A stretch of DNA of 64,000 nucleotides, taken from contig NZ_CP029619.1 in assembly GCF_003176915.1 (NCBI RefSeq), positions 806,001 through 870,000 of the forward strand. Direction: 5' to 3'. Of the stretch, positions 38,453 through 48,795 are shown piece after piece. Position numbers and translations under genes: made by a program. Under the pieces are notes generated by a model, which had not been told where the DNA came from, searched no databases, and worked only from the letters and a program-made list of their open reading frames with translations. Numbering within the stretch: position 1 is the first letter of the stretch; every line of letters starts with the position of its first letter. Source of the stretch: Candidatus Cardinium hertigii (GTDB lineage: Bacteria; Bacteroidota; Bacteroidia; Cytophagales; Amoebophilaceae).

Positions 38453-40060
38453 ATGATTGCAATTAATAACCTTTCCTATCGTTTAGGTAAACGTGTTTTG
38501 TATGATGATGCTGTTCTTCAAATTAAACCAAAAGATAAAATTGGCTTAATAGGTCCTAATGGCGCTGGGAAGTCCACATTGTTAAAAATTATTACAGGTA
38601 GCCTTATGCCCGATAGCGGTAGCGTTACAAAAAACAAAGAATGTACTATTGGGTTTTTAAATCAGGATTTACTGTCTTATCAATCTGAAGATAGTATCCG
38701 CCATGTTGCTATGGAAGCTTTTAAGGAAGCATTGATGATCCAAAAAAAGATAGAAACCCTATGCCAACAAATGGAAACAGCTTATTCAGATAATTTGCTA
38801 ACAGATTTATCCCGTTTACAGGAAAATTTTGAGCGAATAGGTGGGTATGATATGCAATCTAGGGCAGAAGCCATGCTAGAGGGGATGGGTTTTGTTACCA
38901 AAGAATTAGATCGCCCGATTGCCACCTTCTCAGGAGGTTGGCGCATGCGGGTCTTATTTGCCAAACTACTTTTGCAGCAGCCTTCTTTATTGATTTTGGA
39001 TGAACCTACCAATCACTTAGATGTAGTATCTATTAAATGGGTGGAAACCTATTTGAGCAATTATGAGCGTGCCCTGCTAGTGGTTTCTCATGATAGAAGT
39101 TTTTTGGATAGCGTTGCAACTAAAATCGTGGAAATAGAGGATAAGAAATGCATGGTATACGTAGGTAACTACAGTGATTATGAGCTACATAAAGAAGAAA
39201 GAAAGGAATCATTGCAAAGAGCTTATGCTAATCAGCAAAAGCAGTTGAAACATGCGCAGGAGTTTATAGATCGTTTTAGATCGAAAGCAAGTAAAGCTAA
39301 GCTGGTACAGTCGAGAATTAAGACGCTGGATAAAGTGGAAAAAATAGAAATTCCAACGGAACGTCGTAAAACGGTAAAATTTAATTTTACCATTAAACAG
39401 AACCCCAGTAAAATTATTGCTGTAATCGAGCATATCCATAAATCTTATGGTAGTGTAGAAGTTTTAAAAGATGCGGCCATTCAAATCGATCGAGGAGATA
39501 AAATTGCCTTAATTGGGGCAAATGGACGTGGTAAGACAACTTTGTTACGCATTATAGCCGGTTATGAAACAGCTGAAAAACAAAAAAGGAATTTTGGTAA
39601 CCAAGTTGATATGTCTTTTTATGCACAGCATCAATTGGATTCGCTAAACATGTCGCATACCATTTTGGAAGAGTTAAGCCAATGCAATGGTGCGGATGCG
39701 GAACGTACCGAGCAAGAGCTGCGTGCTATGGCAGGTATGTTTCTTTTTACTAAGGATGATATATTTAAGAAAATAAACGTGCTTTCTGGTGGAGAGAAAG
39801 CACGGGTTGCTTTAGCCAAGGTATTACTCTCTCAAGCTAACTGTTTACTACTGGATGAACCTACTAACCATTTGGATATCGCTTCTATAGATAGCTTAGG
39901 GCAAGCATTGCAACAATATGCAGGTAGCTATTTATTTGTATCGCATGATCGTAATTTTATTCGCAAAGCAGCTAATAAAATTTGGTACATTGAGCACAAG
40001 AAAGTAAAAGTATTTCTTGGTGGTTATGACTCATTCCAAGAGCAAGTTACGCTAGCTTAA
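38453..40060 (+). CDS. ABC-F ATPase (ribosome-associated)
   Basis: This soluble protein of 535 residues has two ABC ATPase domains and no membrane segment. Domain one has [12 protein letters not shown], the signature [13 protein letters not shown] and Walker [13 protein letters not shown]; domain two has [25 protein letters not shown] and [11 protein letters not shown]. Between them is the charged linker of ABC-F proteins (about 235-320: [31 protein letters not shown]), which in this family reaches into the ribosome near the peptidyl transferase centre. Members act in translation or antibiotic protection. It resembles the YdiF/Uup group found across Bacteroidota; the exact subfamily is not resolved. 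The second P-loop has Arg in place of Ala or Ser (GRGKTT). Confidence 0.93.
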   Translation: MIAINNLSYRLGKRVLYDDAVLQIKPKDKIGLIGPNGAGKSTLLKIITGSLMPDSGSVTKNKECTIGFLNQDLLSYQSEDSIRHVAMEAFKEALMIQKKIETLCQQMETAYSDNLLTDLSRLQENFERIGGYDMQSRAEAMLEGMGFVTKELDRPIATFSGGWRMRVLFAKLLLQQPSLLILDEPTNHLDVVSIKWVETYLSNYERALLVVSHDRSFLDSVATKIVEIEDKKCMVYVGNYSDYELHKEERKESLQRAYANQQKQLKHAQEFIDRFRSKASKAKLVQSRIKTLDKVEKIEIPTERRKTVKFNFTIKQNPSKIIAVIEHIHKSYGSVEVLKDAAIQIDRGDKIALIGANGRGKTTLLRIIAGYETAEKQKRNFGNQVDMSFYAQHQLDSLNMSHTILEELSQCNGADAERTEQELRAMAGMFLFTKDDIFKKINVLSGGEKARVALAKVLLSQANCLLLDEPTNHLDIASIDSLGQALQQYAGSYLFVSHDRNFIRKAANKIWYIEHKKVKVFLGGYDSFQEQVTLA

Positions 40061-40107
40061 TGCTGTGGAATAGGGGCCCTTTATACTAAGCGGGAGGCGC
40101 CTACTAT

Positions 40108-40785
40108 TTACCATTGAATGGCCGTTTGTTCTGTTGCTTGTAAGTAAGCATTGGCTTTACTAAAGTGGTTCTTTCCGAAAAACCCTTTATGGGCAGCTAA
40201 TGGAGAAGGGTGTGCTGATTGTAATATAAGATGTTTTTGGTTATCGATTAGAACTTCCTTCTTTCGAGCAAAATTTCCCCATAGCATGAATACTACATTT
40301 GTTTTGTGTTGAGCAATGGTTTTTATGACTGCATCTGTAAATACCTCCCACCCTTGCTTTTGGTGTGACCCTGCTTGACAGGCAGATACAGTTAAGGTAG
40401 CATTTAACAGTAGTACCCCTTGCTTAGCCCACCTATCTAATGAACCAGATGCAGGTAGTGGCGTGCCTATGTCTGATCGTAGCTCTATAAAAATATTATG
40501 TAAGGAAGGAGGAAAGGCTACCCCTGTAGGAACCGAAAAAGCTAACCCATCTGCTTGCCCTGCCCCATGATAGGGATCTTGCCCTAGAATGACTACCTTT
40601 GTTTTAGTAAAGGAGGATAGCTCAAAAGCTCTGAATATATTTTGGGCGCTTGGATAGATAGTGAAATGGCTATAAGCATTTCTTATATAGTTGATTAGCT
40701 TAATAAAATAGGGTTGCGTAAACTCCCCTGTAAGCATTTCTTTCCATGATGGTTCTATACGTACGTTCATCGGATGCATATACAT
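40108..40785 (-). CDS. ung: Uracil-DNA glycosylase (family 1)
   Basis: Ung removes uracil from DNA, the first step of base excision repair. The 225-residue length is normal. The water-activating motif GQDPYHG carries Asp70, the uracil-binding region AFSVPTGVAFPPSLHNIF follows, LLLNATLTV and the HPSPLAAHKGFFG loop with catalytic His192 complete the site. The protein seems intact. It ends 47 bases from the ABC-F stop (convergent) and is divergent from rpsF. With mutS and mutL it shows that this genome retains repair functions often lost in symbionts. Confidence 0.97.
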   Translation of the reverse strand: MYMHPMNVRIEPSWKEMLTGEFTQPYFIKLINYIRNAYSHFTIYPSAQNIFRAFELSSFTKTKVVILGQDPYHGAGQADGLAFSVPTGVAFPPSLHNIFIELRSDIGTPLPASGSLDRWAKQGVLLLNATLTVSACQAGSHQKQGWEVFTDAVIKTIAQHKTNVVFMLWGNFARKKEVLIDNQKHLILQSAHPSPLAAHKGFFGKNHFSKANAYLQATEQTAIQW

Positions 40786-40874
40786 TATGCTTTAATTTAT
40801 AAAAAATTTGACAATGTCATTTACATTTTGTAAATTCAAGCACATGGGCTGAAAAAAAATTGGTTTTGCGATTT

Positions 40875-41216
40875 ATGGAATTAAAACATTACGAAACAAT
40901 ATTTATACTGTCTCCGCTACTTTCTAGCAAGCAAATAAAAGTTTCCGTAGATAAGTATAGAGACTTTTTAATAGCGCATCATGCTAGCATCATTTATGAA
41001 GAAGCGATTGGTTTAAAGCCGTTGGCTTATCCAATAGCACATAAAAAAAGCGGTGTCTATCATCTAATAGAATTTGCGAGCCCCCCTGAGTTGGTTAAAG
41101 AGTTGGAGGTTACGTATGCGCGGGATGAGGAGGTATTGCGTTTTTTGACTTTTGCATTGGATAAACATGCAGTGGAGCATAATGCTAAGAGGAGATCGAC
41201 AGAATCTGCTGGATAA
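40875..41216 (+). CDS. rpsF: Ribosomal protein bS6
   Basis: The protein binds the central domain of 16S rRNA together with bS18. ATG 40875 ([17 protein letters not shown]) is preferred to the upstream TTG at 40860 because family members begin at that point. The [22 protein letters not shown] block is typical. About 113 residues. First gene of the rpsF-rpsR-rplI cluster. Confidence 0.95.
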   Translation: MELKHYETIFILSPLLSSKQIKVSVDKYRDFLIAHHASIIYEEAIGLKPLAYPIAHKKSGVYHLIEFASPPELVKELEVTYARDEEVLRFLTFALDKHAVEHNAKRRSTESAG

Positions 41217-41236
41217 AGAAACTAAAAAATAGTTTT

Positions 41237-41488
41237 ATGACTTTAGTAAATGAATCAATCCAAAAAAGGGTTGTAACAAAGAAATTTTGTCGTTTTAAGC
41301 GTTATGGCATTAAATACGTCGATTATAAATGTGTAGAATTTTTAATGAAATTTCTTAATGAGCGAGGAGAAATATTGCCCAGGCGTATTACAGGTAATAG
41401 CTTAAAGTATCAAAAAAAAGTAGCTTGTGCCGTGAAACGTGCCAGGCAGCTTGCCTTGCTTCCTTATGTAGCGGATAATTTAAAGTAG
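41237..41488 (+). CDS. rpsR: Ribosomal protein bS18
   Basis: This 83-residue protein has the standard S18 core: [39 protein letters not shown] and the end [14 protein letters not shown]. It lies 20 bases after rpsF and 18 before rplI, the common S6-S18-L9 order. Confidence 0.97.
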   Translation: MTLVNESIQKRVVTKKFCRFKRYGIKYVDYKCVEFLMKFLNERGEILPRRITGNSLKYQKKVACAVKRARQLALLPYVADNLK

Positions 41489-41506
41489 ATTTTGAAAGGT
41501 TAAAGG

Positions 41507-41950
41507 ATGGAAATAATACTTAAAAGTGCATACAAAGCATTGGGGAAGAAGGGGGATATAGTTACTGTTAAGCCTGGCTATGGAAGAAATTATCTTATTC
41601 CGCAGGGTATTGCTGTGGTAGCCAATGAAACCAATAGGAAGGTTGCAGCAGAGGATGCGAGGCAAGCAGCTAGTAGAACCTTAAAGCGAAAAACGGATGC
41701 GCAGGCAATGGCTGCATACCTAACTACCATTAAGGTTGTCCTACGTGCTAAGGTAGGGGAGGGTGGTTATATATTTGGTGCTATTACACCGCTACAAATC
41801 GCGCAAGCACTCAAAGAAAAAAATGTTATGGTAGATTATACCAATATAAAACTGCCTGCGGCTATCAAGCAATTGGGCAGCTACCAAGCAACCTTGACCT
41901 TGCATGAAATGGTTACCTATACGCTGCATTTTGATGTGGTAGCTGCTTAA
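41507..41950 (+). CDS. rplI: Ribosomal protein bL9
   Basis: The 147-residue large-subunit protein has the N-terminal domain MEIILKSAYKALGKKGDIV, VKPGYGRNYLIPQGIAV, then the connecting helix and the C-terminal domain (GAITPLQIAQALKEKN). bL9 binds 23S rRNA and helps frame maintenance. Last gene of the cluster. Confidence 0.97.
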   Translation: MEIILKSAYKALGKKGDIVTVKPGYGRNYLIPQGIAVVANETNRKVAAEDARQAASRTLKRKTDAQAMAAYLTTIKVVLRAKVGEGGYIFGAITPLQIAQALKEKNVMVDYTNIKLPAAIKQLGSYQATLTLHEMVTYTLHFDVVAA

Positions 41951-42230
41951 TACGCTATACCTGCTAGCTGGAAAGGCTTTGGGCTTCTAATAGTGCGTAG
42001 AAGAGAATAATCTTCTTTAGCAACTCTTTTACAGCATCATTTTTTGTTTTTGTTTTTGTTTTTTATGATGCGAACTACGAGAAGCCCTTTTGCTTACTAT
42101 ACAACATACCTCTTTTGCATGTAAGGTCTGCCCTTCTGTTTTATTCCTATTAGGTCCCCTTCCCTTCTTTGTATGCGTATATAGGAAGTAGGGTGATCCT
42201 CCCCCCCCTTCTGTTAACCTATACATAAAT

Positions 42231-43529
42231 TCAGATATCCCTACCAAGACAATAATAGCTAAATCCTTGTTGCTGTATCAAATTTTTATTTAAGATATTC
42301 CTTAAGTCAATAATAATATTTGATTTTAACATTCCTTTAGTTTTAATTTTTTCAAAATCTATGTTTTGAAACATATCCCATTCTGTTGCAATAATCAACG
42401 CTTCAGCTTCGCAGAGCGTTTCCTCTGGATTGCTAAAAAATTTGATGGATCCCTTCTCGTTATAGGTTAGCAAATCATATTTAGTTTTTGGATCATAGCC
42501 ATGTATAATGGCCTTTTGTGCAAGCAATAATTCTATGATAGATAAAGATGGGCTTCCTCTCGTATCGTCTGTATCTGCTTTAAAGGTAAGTCCATACAAG
42601 GCTATGATCTTATTTTTGATGCCTCCTAGGATAGCTGTTATTCGGTTGACTATATAGGTAAACCTGTGATTATTTGCTGTTATAACGGCTGGTAAAATAT
42701 GCGATGCTATACCATATTGATGAAAGCTCCTGCTTAAGGATCGGATATCCTTAGGTAGACAGGAACCACCAAATCCAGGTCCTCCTTTTAAGTAAGCTTC
42801 CCCAATTCTTTTATCTAAGCCAATCCCTAAAGAAAGGGCACCTAGGTCAGCTTTGGTCTGTACACAAAGGTCTGATAGTTCATTCAACAATGCTATTTTA
42901 TTAGCTAAAAAAGCATTGGAGGCCTGTTTAATCAGTTCAGCAGTAGTAGGGTCTGTTAGCAGGAAAGGAATCTTTTTGTTTAGCAAAGGTTGGTAGAGTT
43001 TGGTTAGAATAGCTGTACAATGGGTATTATCTGCTCCTATAACAATTCTATCGGGATTTAAAAAATCATATAGCGCATTCCCCTCTCTAAGAAATTCTGG
43101 ATTGGATACTACAGCATGGCATACATTTTTTTCTCTTAAATAATGGACTATCTTTCTGCTAGTGCCTACTGGGACAGTCGATTTAATTAGGAAAAGCGCC
43201 CCGTTGGGCACAAAGGCAATGATGCTATCGATTGCAGCGTATAGTGGTGTGAGGTCTATCGTTCCATCCTGGGAAGCAGGAGTTCCGACCGTTAAAAAGA
43301 AAATACGATCATGCCTTCTATAGTGCGTACCGAAATGCAGTAACTTTTTAGCATATAAATAATTTATTTTTTTCTGTACGTTTTTTTCATAAAGCGGACA
43401 AGGTCCATTTAATAAATCCGCTATTTTTTGAGCATCTATGTCTACACCATGTACAGTATGCCCTAATATTGCTAAGCCTACTGCCGTAATAAGGCCCACA
43501 TACCCTATTCCTACAACCGTAATATACAC
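42231..43529 (-). CDS. ugd: UDP-glucose 6-dehydrogenase
   Basis: The enzyme oxidises UDP-glucose to UDP-glucuronate with two NAD+. The 432-residue protein has the N-terminal Rossmann motif VVGIGYVGLITAVGLA, VGTPASQDGTIDL, KSTVPVGTS, the central SNPEFLREGNALYDFLNPDRIV block and the catalytic cysteine Cys257 in GPGFGGSCLPKD. The C-terminal UDP-binding domain has GLTFKADTDDTRGSPSL. It looks complete. No glycosyltransferase or lipopolysaccharide genes lie nearby, so the use of UDP-glucuronate cannot be read here; surface polysaccharide or a transferred pathway is possible. Confidence 0.94.
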   Translation of the reverse strand: MYITVVGIGYVGLITAVGLAILGHTVHGVDIDAQKIADLLNGPCPLYEKNVQKKINYLYAKKLLHFGTHYRRHDRIFFLTVGTPASQDGTIDLTPLYAAIDSIIAFVPNGALFLIKSTVPVGTSRKIVHYLREKNVCHAVVSNPEFLREGNALYDFLNPDRIVIGADNTHCTAILTKLYQPLLNKKIPFLLTDPTTAELIKQASNAFLANKIALLNELSDLCVQTKADLGALSLGIGLDKRIGEAYLKGGPGFGGSCLPKDIRSLSRSFHQYGIASHILPAVITANNHRFTYIVNRITAILGGIKNKIIALYGLTFKADTDDTRGSPSLSIIELLLAQKAIIHGYDPKTKYDLLTYNEKGSIKFFSNPEETLCEAEALIIATEWDMFQNIDFEKIKTKGMLKSNIIIDLRNILNKNLIQQQGFSYYCLGRDI

Positions 43530-43601
43530 TTTATATATTGATTATGAATTATTATCATGGTATAATTGGTATAATGGATGGTGCTTATAAGCTATTTTTT
43601 A

Positions 43602-44723
43602 TCAATCGAGGATCCCTACTAAATTTTTAGTCATATCGAACAGATTTTGAACTAGTTTGGTGAATGTTTCATAATTTACGGTGTCACTGACATCTGTTGC
43701 CTTATGGTAATTCGGATTTCTAAGGCTTGCGGTATCTGTAATCATAATGGCTTCATAACCTTGTAACCAGAAAGATTTATGATCAGATCTTCCTATATCG
43801 GGTACCAGCCATTCAGGGACATAAAGATTTTGTATAGGGAAAGAAGGCCCTCCTTGACGATTGCAAGCTTTGCTACAGTCTTTTAAAAAGGATCTAGAAT
43901 GCCAGTTGCTAACAAAATGTATATTGTTTGCAACATCAGAGAATCCTAATATTCTTTTAAAAAGGAAAGGAAAAATTGGAAACTGTTGACTACCCGGTTC
44001 ATCAGAGAAATAGCCTATACTTTCCAGTGCAATCATTTTGATAGTTTCATTTTTCTTCTTAGCCTTAGTTGCATAATCCACACTGCCCATGTTAGGACCA
44101 AAACTTGCTTGCGTGTCTTGATCTTTACTGTAATCGCATTCTTCATTGGGAAAAAAAACCAGTTTTAAAGTTGAAACGTTTTCCCCTTGATACTTAGTCA
44201 TATGACGCGCAATTTCTAAGAGTGCTGCCACGCCAGAGCCATTGTCATCTGCCCCAGGTGAATATTTTACTGTATCATAATGTGCTCCAATAAGTATAAT
44301 TTCCTTAGTTGGATCGGTTCCCTCCATTACTACTTCTATATTGCGCATGATGAAATTTTCTCCATTATAGTTAGCTTCGTATGTATGCTCGGAAGGTGTT
44401 AAACCCATTTCTTTTAATGTATTACATATATAATCAGCTGCTTGGTCTAGCTTCTGATAATTAGCTTGATTTTCTATATTACGTATGCCAATCGTATCTG
44501 ATAAATAAGCAATATGTTGCTTAAGACGTACTAGTAAATCAGCTGTATCAATTGATTTAACAGAATCTTCTACGTCAGTGGAAGTATTGGATATATTTTG
44601 AGCTGTCATATTATTAACTGGCACATAATGTTTAGTAGGAATTTTAGTTTGTAGCTGTTGGGATGTACAACAATATAAAGAACTATATACACAGAAAAAT
44701 AAATAAATGTTTTTAAAGCACAT
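43602..44723 (-). CDS. M28-family metallopeptidase, probable lipoprotein
   Basis: This 373-residue protein has a lipoprotein-like signal (FFCVYSSLYCC, lipid Cys near residue 18-19). The M28 aminopeptidase core is present with all five zinc-site positions: His in LIGAHYDTV, Asp in GADDNGSGVAALLE, the Glu pair in FFPNEECDY, Glu in MIALESIGYFSDE and His in IGRSDHKSFW. Two zinc ions would support exopeptidase activity on peptides outside the inner membrane, feeding amino acids to the cell. Directly upstream (44747-44832) lies a decayed second copy of its own 5' end. It is in line with, but 72 bases from, ugd. Confidence 0.85.
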   Translation of the reverse strand: MCFKNIYLFFCVYSSLYCCTSQQLQTKIPTKHYVPVNNMTAQNISNTSTDVEDSVKSIDTADLLVRLKQHIAYLSDTIGIRNIENQANYQKLDQAADYICNTLKEMGLTPSEHTYEANYNGENFIMRNIEVVMEGTDPTKEIILIGAHYDTVKYSPGADDNGSGVAALLEIARHMTKYQGENVSTLKLVFFPNEECDYSKDQDTQASFGPNMGSVDYATKAKKKNETIKMIALESIGYFSDEPGSQQFPIFPFLFKRILGFSDVANNIHFVSNWHSRSFLKDCSKACNRQGGPSFPIQNLYVPEWLVPDIGRSDHKSFWLQGYEAIMITDTASLRNPNYHKATDVSDTVNYETFTKLVQNLFDMTKNLVGILD

Positions 44724-44746
44724 AAAATAATAATGTTTAATTTAAT

Positions 44747-44832
44747 AGGAATTTTAGTTTGTAGCTGCTATGATATACAACAATACAGCGAAGTTAAATA
44801 TACAAAAATAAAAATGTTTTTACTATACATAA
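44747..44832 (-). pseudogene. Decayed duplicate of the M28 gene's 5' end
   Basis: This stretch aligns with 44636-44723, the start of the M28 gene: both contain TAGGAATTTTAGTTTGTAGC, then a T/ACAACAATA block and end in AAATGTTTTT...ACAT. Only about 85 bases remain, with small indels. Confidence 0.75.
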
Positions 44833-45651
44833 CATATGTACAGTAGGTTGCTTTAAATTTTTTACAAAGCGTTAACGGGAACTTTCAGCATATAGCTGTA
44901 CAAAAACCACTGATGCTATGAAAAAGGATCGATAGCATAGCCATAATAAAGATAAATGAGTAGTTGCTTATATTCTGATAATGTGATTAAATTAACAGCA
45001 TAAGTGGAATTTTATAGCTTTGTATAAACAAGCAAAAAGCATAACTTAAGTTGTATTGTAATTATTATCTGATAGTGCTTCTAGTATAGTAATTTACCAA
45101 ATTCTTTTGTAGTAAAATTAGCTGCTTCTCGTTGGTTTGCTATCTAAGTTTTCTGGGGAAGTAACATTATATGATCGGAATGTCTCCTAAAGGTTTCTTT
45201 TTGTTGGATGATGGCGCAGTATGTTTACTCCAATGCTACTGCATGATGGCAGATTTCCTTTTCCTGCTGCTATAAGCTAACCATTTGTTTCTCCTGAAAG
45301 CTGGGTTGATCCAACGATATGGCTAACTGTTCATTCTCCTTGTGTATTTTAAGCAACCATACTTTTTACTCCATACATACTATAGCTGTTTTTTGTTTGT
45401 AGCACAATTTGCTATTTGCTGATAGCTGCTAGCATGAATAGGCTCCTATAGAGGTGGTAGGGCGGCTATGGTAATGTTTATGGAGATAACAAATCTATAT
45501 TATTGTTGTTCAGTGTTATGTATAAATCTCTCTTTCACATAACTATAGCATTATAGCTGACTGATTTGGCTGTTTGTTAAGCAACATACCAGCCTAAATA
45601 GGCATAGCTTATGCAAGCTAAGCGCTTATGCTACGCTGATAAGCGAACTGA
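44833..45651. other. Long gap without recognisable gene
   Basis: More than 800 bp between the M28 region and the end of mutL. I find no open frame with family signs, no tRNA and no clear repeat. The base composition is less AT-rich than other gaps (for example around 45180-45340), which would suit a long-decayed gene. Confidence 0.45.
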
Positions 45652-47436
45652 CTATTTTAATAAATCTACCAAAGTAGTCTTTGGAAGAACGCTACATATT
45701 TTTTGTCCATCTGGTGTATACATTGTATTGCTAGAGGCGAATAGCTGCGCTAATAGGGCCTCTATTTCTATTGCGTTAAGCGTGGTGCCATGCACTATGC
45801 TAGCCTTTTTGGCCAATGCCCTTATAAAACGTTCTGAAGGCGTAAGTACTAACTTGCTATTATGCCACTTAAATTGTTCTATTAATCCTTCCAGTAAAGG
45901 TTTAGGGGCATAGTGGCTTAATTCAATGGGGAACCCATAGATAATAATAGTAGCCTCTCCGAATGCTTCCATAACAAAACCCAATGTACGCATAATGGAA
46001 GCATGCTCTAATAGGATAACATGATCTACAGGGTTAAAAGTGAGATGCTCTGGTATAAGCAGTTGTTGAGACGCCCCATTTTTATGCTGAAAATAGCTGC
46101 TAAACTTGTCATATAAAATGCGCTCATGTGCAGCTTGCTGATCAATTAAAAGTGCACCAGACTGTAATTGCGTAATAAGGTAACTTCCGTATAATTGTAG
46201 GGTCTGTCCTGTTACAGAAGCAAGCGGGTCTCTGGTTGGGTTAGCGTTTGTTGCCTCTTCGGGATCTTTAAATAAAGTTTGCCAATTTGCTGTTGCTAAG
46301 GGAGATTTCTCCACATGATTTACTTTAAATTGTGCATATTGTTTTTCCCTTTCTAAAGACGTGAAAGGCGTTTTAATTTCTATGGGATGTGTTAAAGGCA
46401 ATAACGTGTTGTTTACATTTTGCTCAAAATCTAAAGCATCCCCTATGGGATAGTTCGCTAAGCTTTTTCTTACTACAGCTTGTAATATAGCATAAAAAGT
46501 GGATTCATCTTGGCATTTAATTTCTGTTTTGGTAGGATGGACATTTACGTCAATAAGCTGAGGATTTATGCGCAGATAAATGGCATAAAAAGGAAAACTA
46601 TCAGCTGGTAACCATCTATCGTAGGCCGTTCTAATCGCATGATTTAAAGAAGGGCTTTTTATAAATCTTTGATTAATAAATAAAAATTGTTCCCCCCTGG
46701 TTTTTTTTGCTTCTTCTGGTTTTCCTATGTATCCTTCTACGGTTACAATATCAGTAACTTCCTTACAAGGTAAGAGTTGTTTTTTATAGTTTTCGCCTAA
46801 TAAATGTACAATTCTATGGCTTACCTTTTCTGCGGATAGTTTATAGATTTCTTTTTCATTATGGTAGAGTATAAAGCTGATATCTGATCTAGCCAGCGCA
46901 GCGCGCTGCACCTCCTCTAAGATATGTTTAAGCTCTATTAAATTTGATTTTAAGAATTTTCTTCGGGCAGGTACATTATAAAATAAATTTTTAACGCTTA
47001 CTTTTGTGCCAGGAGCGGTAGCAATAGGGGTTTGCTTTTTTATTTGGGAAGCCTCTATAATGATTTGTGTCCCGACGGGTGCATCATGTAAACGTGTTTG
47101 CAATTCTACTTGAGCTATAGCTGCCATAGAGGCCATTGCTTCACCTCTAAAACCCATGGTCTGGATTTGATGTAGATCATCTATGGTGCTAATTTTAGAG
47201 GTGGCATGTTTCTCAAAGCACATTTGTGCATCTGTAGCACCCATGCCTACCCCATCATCTATAACCTGGATAAGCTGTTTACCCGCTTCTTTTATAACGA
47301 TTGTAATCGTTTTACTAGCTGCATCTATGGCATTATCCAGTAATTCTTTGACAACAGAGGCAGGCCGTTGTATCACCTCTCCTGCTGCTATTTGGTTGAC
47401 TAATAAATCGGATAAAAGGCGTATCTTATTGTGCAT
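45652..47436 (-). CDS. mutL: DNA mismatch repair protein MutL
   Basis: MutL (594 residues) couples MutS mismatch recognition to strand excision. The N-terminal GHKL ATPase is complete: NQIAAGEVIQRPASVVKELLDNA, DDGVGMG, HATSKI and TMGFRGEAMASM. The transducer part contains NQRFIKSP and VDVNVHPTKTE. The C-terminal domain has DQQAAHERILYD near the position of the endonuclease motif DQHA(x)2E(x)4E; relative to it, His is replaced by Gln and the last Glu by Asp. No further cysteine or histidine metal motif was located with certainty. Divergent from mltG. Confidence 0.95.
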   Translation of the reverse strand: MHNKIRLLSDLLVNQIAAGEVIQRPASVVKELLDNAIDAASKTITIVIKEAGKQLIQVIDDGVGMGATDAQMCFEKHATSKISTIDDLHQIQTMGFRGEAMASMAAIAQVELQTRLHDAPVGTQIIIEASQIKKQTPIATAPGTKVSVKNLFYNVPARRKFLKSNLIELKHILEEVQRAALARSDISFILYHNEKEIYKLSAEKVSHRIVHLLGENYKKQLLPCKEVTDIVTVEGYIGKPEEAKKTRGEQFLFINQRFIKSPSLNHAIRTAYDRWLPADSFPFYAIYLRINPQLIDVNVHPTKTEIKCQDESTFYAILQAVVRKSLANYPIGDALDFEQNVNNTLLPLTHPIEIKTPFTSLEREKQYAQFKVNHVEKSPLATANWQTLFKDPEEATNANPTRDPLASVTGQTLQLYGSYLITQLQSGALLIDQQAAHERILYDKFSSYFQHKNGASQQLLIPEHLTFNPVDHVILLEHASIMRTLGFVMEAFGEATIIIYGFPIELSHYAPKPLLEGLIEQFKWHNSKLVLTPSERFIRALAKKASIVHGTTLNAIEIEALLAQLFASSNTMYTPDGQKICSVLPKTTLVDLLK

Positions 47437-47723
47437 AAAACAAACTAAGGGGCTATTCCTATTCTTTTATACAATATAGTTTTTGATTTTTAATTTCTTG
47501 GCGTTTTTTCTCTTGTTTAGGCAAAATAAAGCTAGAAAAAGGGACACGTTTACGTTCAGGATAATTTTTGATGTGTTAGCCTAATAATGATAGGCTCAGC
47601 TGTATTCTATAAGAGAATGAAAAGCATTCAGGGAGAAAAATGGCTTAGGGTTTGGAAGGCATTAACCATAGCTGTAGTGACAGATAGTGTCAAACGTTTC
47701 AATTTAATTAAAAATAGTAAGGG

Positions 47724-48761
47724 ATGTTAGGTTTTAGTGTGCGAAACATATTTCAGTGGATAGTAGGGGGAGGGAGTATAGTTGGGATGTTTTTATATAG
47801 CGTGTGCCATAAGCCCAATGTTTGTTTAGATCGTTCAGAGCGTTTGCTTCTTGTTAAGCGAGGGGTTACGCTTGAGCAGCTTGCGCTACAATTAAAACAA
47901 GAGGGGTATATTCAGCGGGTAACTACTTTTTTGTGGACAGCTTATCTATTGCGCTATAATCCTCAAAAATCAGCTGGCCACTATCGTTTGACCCATTGTA
48001 TGAGCAATTGGGAGGCCATTAAGCAATTGCGGGCATCTATGCAGCATCCCGTGAAGGTTGCTTTTGCTACTGCTGATGGCATTCCCTCTTTGGTAGAGCA
48101 ATTGGTTAAACGTACGGGTCTATCACAAAAAAGATTATTGGATCTACTCCATAATCCGCAGTATGTAGCACGTTATGGCTTCTCTACAGAGAATGTATTA
48201 ACCATGTTTATCCCTGCTACTTACGAAGTATACTGGACCATTACCGAAGAGCAGCTATTATCCAAAATACATGCGCACTATACCTGTTTTTGGAACAAAC
48301 AACGGCTCCATAAAGCAGCCAACATGTCATTAACACCCATTGCTGTCTCCATTTTAGCTTCCATTGTACAATCGGAAACAAATGATTTACAGGAAGCGAG
48401 CATCATTACAGGGGTCTACCTAAATAGGATCAGGCGCAAGATGCCTATACAGGCCTGCCCTACAGTTGCGTATGCTTTAAAAAAACAGCTACCTACTGTT
48501 CAAAGAATATTAGAGAAAGATATTGTGATAGATTCTCCTTATAACTCTTACCGCAGCATAGGACTCCCCCCAGGACCCATTACTTTACCTAGCGTAGCTA
48601 TGATTGATGCAGTGCTCAATTATGTGCAGCATGATTATCTTTTTTTCTCTGCCAGAGAAGACTTTTCTGGTTTGCATTATTTTACTACTTCCTTTGCAGC
48701 GCATGTTAAAAATGCCAATAAATATAGAAAAGCACTAGATGCATTGAAAATCATGCGCTAA
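47724..48761 (+). CDS. mltG: Endolytic murein transglycosylase MltG
   Basis: MltG cuts nascent peptidoglycan glycan strands at the inner membrane and so sets their length. The 345-residue protein has one N-terminal membrane segment (about 8-28), a LysM-like part (ERLLLVKRGVTLEQLALQLKQ) and the YceG catalytic domain: FIPATYEVYWTITEEQLL, ILASIVQSETNDLQEASIITGVYLNR with the conserved Glu of QSET, CPTVAYALKK and DSPYNSYRSIGLPPGPI. It looks complete. Its presence suggests that at least some peptidoglycan is made. Confidence 0.92.
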   Translation: MLGFSVRNIFQWIVGGGSIVGMFLYSVCHKPNVCLDRSERLLLVKRGVTLEQLALQLKQEGYIQRVTTFLWTAYLLRYNPQKSAGHYRLTHCMSNWEAIKQLRASMQHPVKVAFATADGIPSLVEQLVKRTGLSQKRLLDLLHNPQYVARYGFSTENVLTMFIPATYEVYWTITEEQLLSKIHAHYTCFWNKQRLHKAANMSLTPIAVSILASIVQSETNDLQEASIITGVYLNRIRRKMPIQACPTVAYALKKQLPTVQRILEKDIVIDSPYNSYRSIGLPPGPITLPSVAMIDAVLNYVQHDYLFFSAREDFSGLHYFTTSFAAHVKNANKYRKALDALKIMR

Positions 48762-48795
48762 TAGCAGGCTTCTATATGGGTTCCCCAACGGTTTG

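Noticed and set aside
42029-42247. Open frame of 72 codons on the minus strand next to ugd, ending in a KKQKQKQK run
   Set aside because: It overlaps the ugd end, its lysine-rich end comes from a TTTTTG simple repeat flanked by GCATCAT/ATGATGC arms, and no family resemblance is visible; more likely a T-rich intergenic hairpin.
45611-45913. 100-codon plus-strand frame at the end of mutL
   Set aside because: Almost entirely antisense to the mutL coding sequence, so a shadow frame.
47459-47575. Open minus-strand stretch upstream of mutL (PERKRVPFSSFILPKQEKK...)
   Set aside because: 37 codons of protein-like text but no start codon and no known family; may be a gene remnant, not enough to call.
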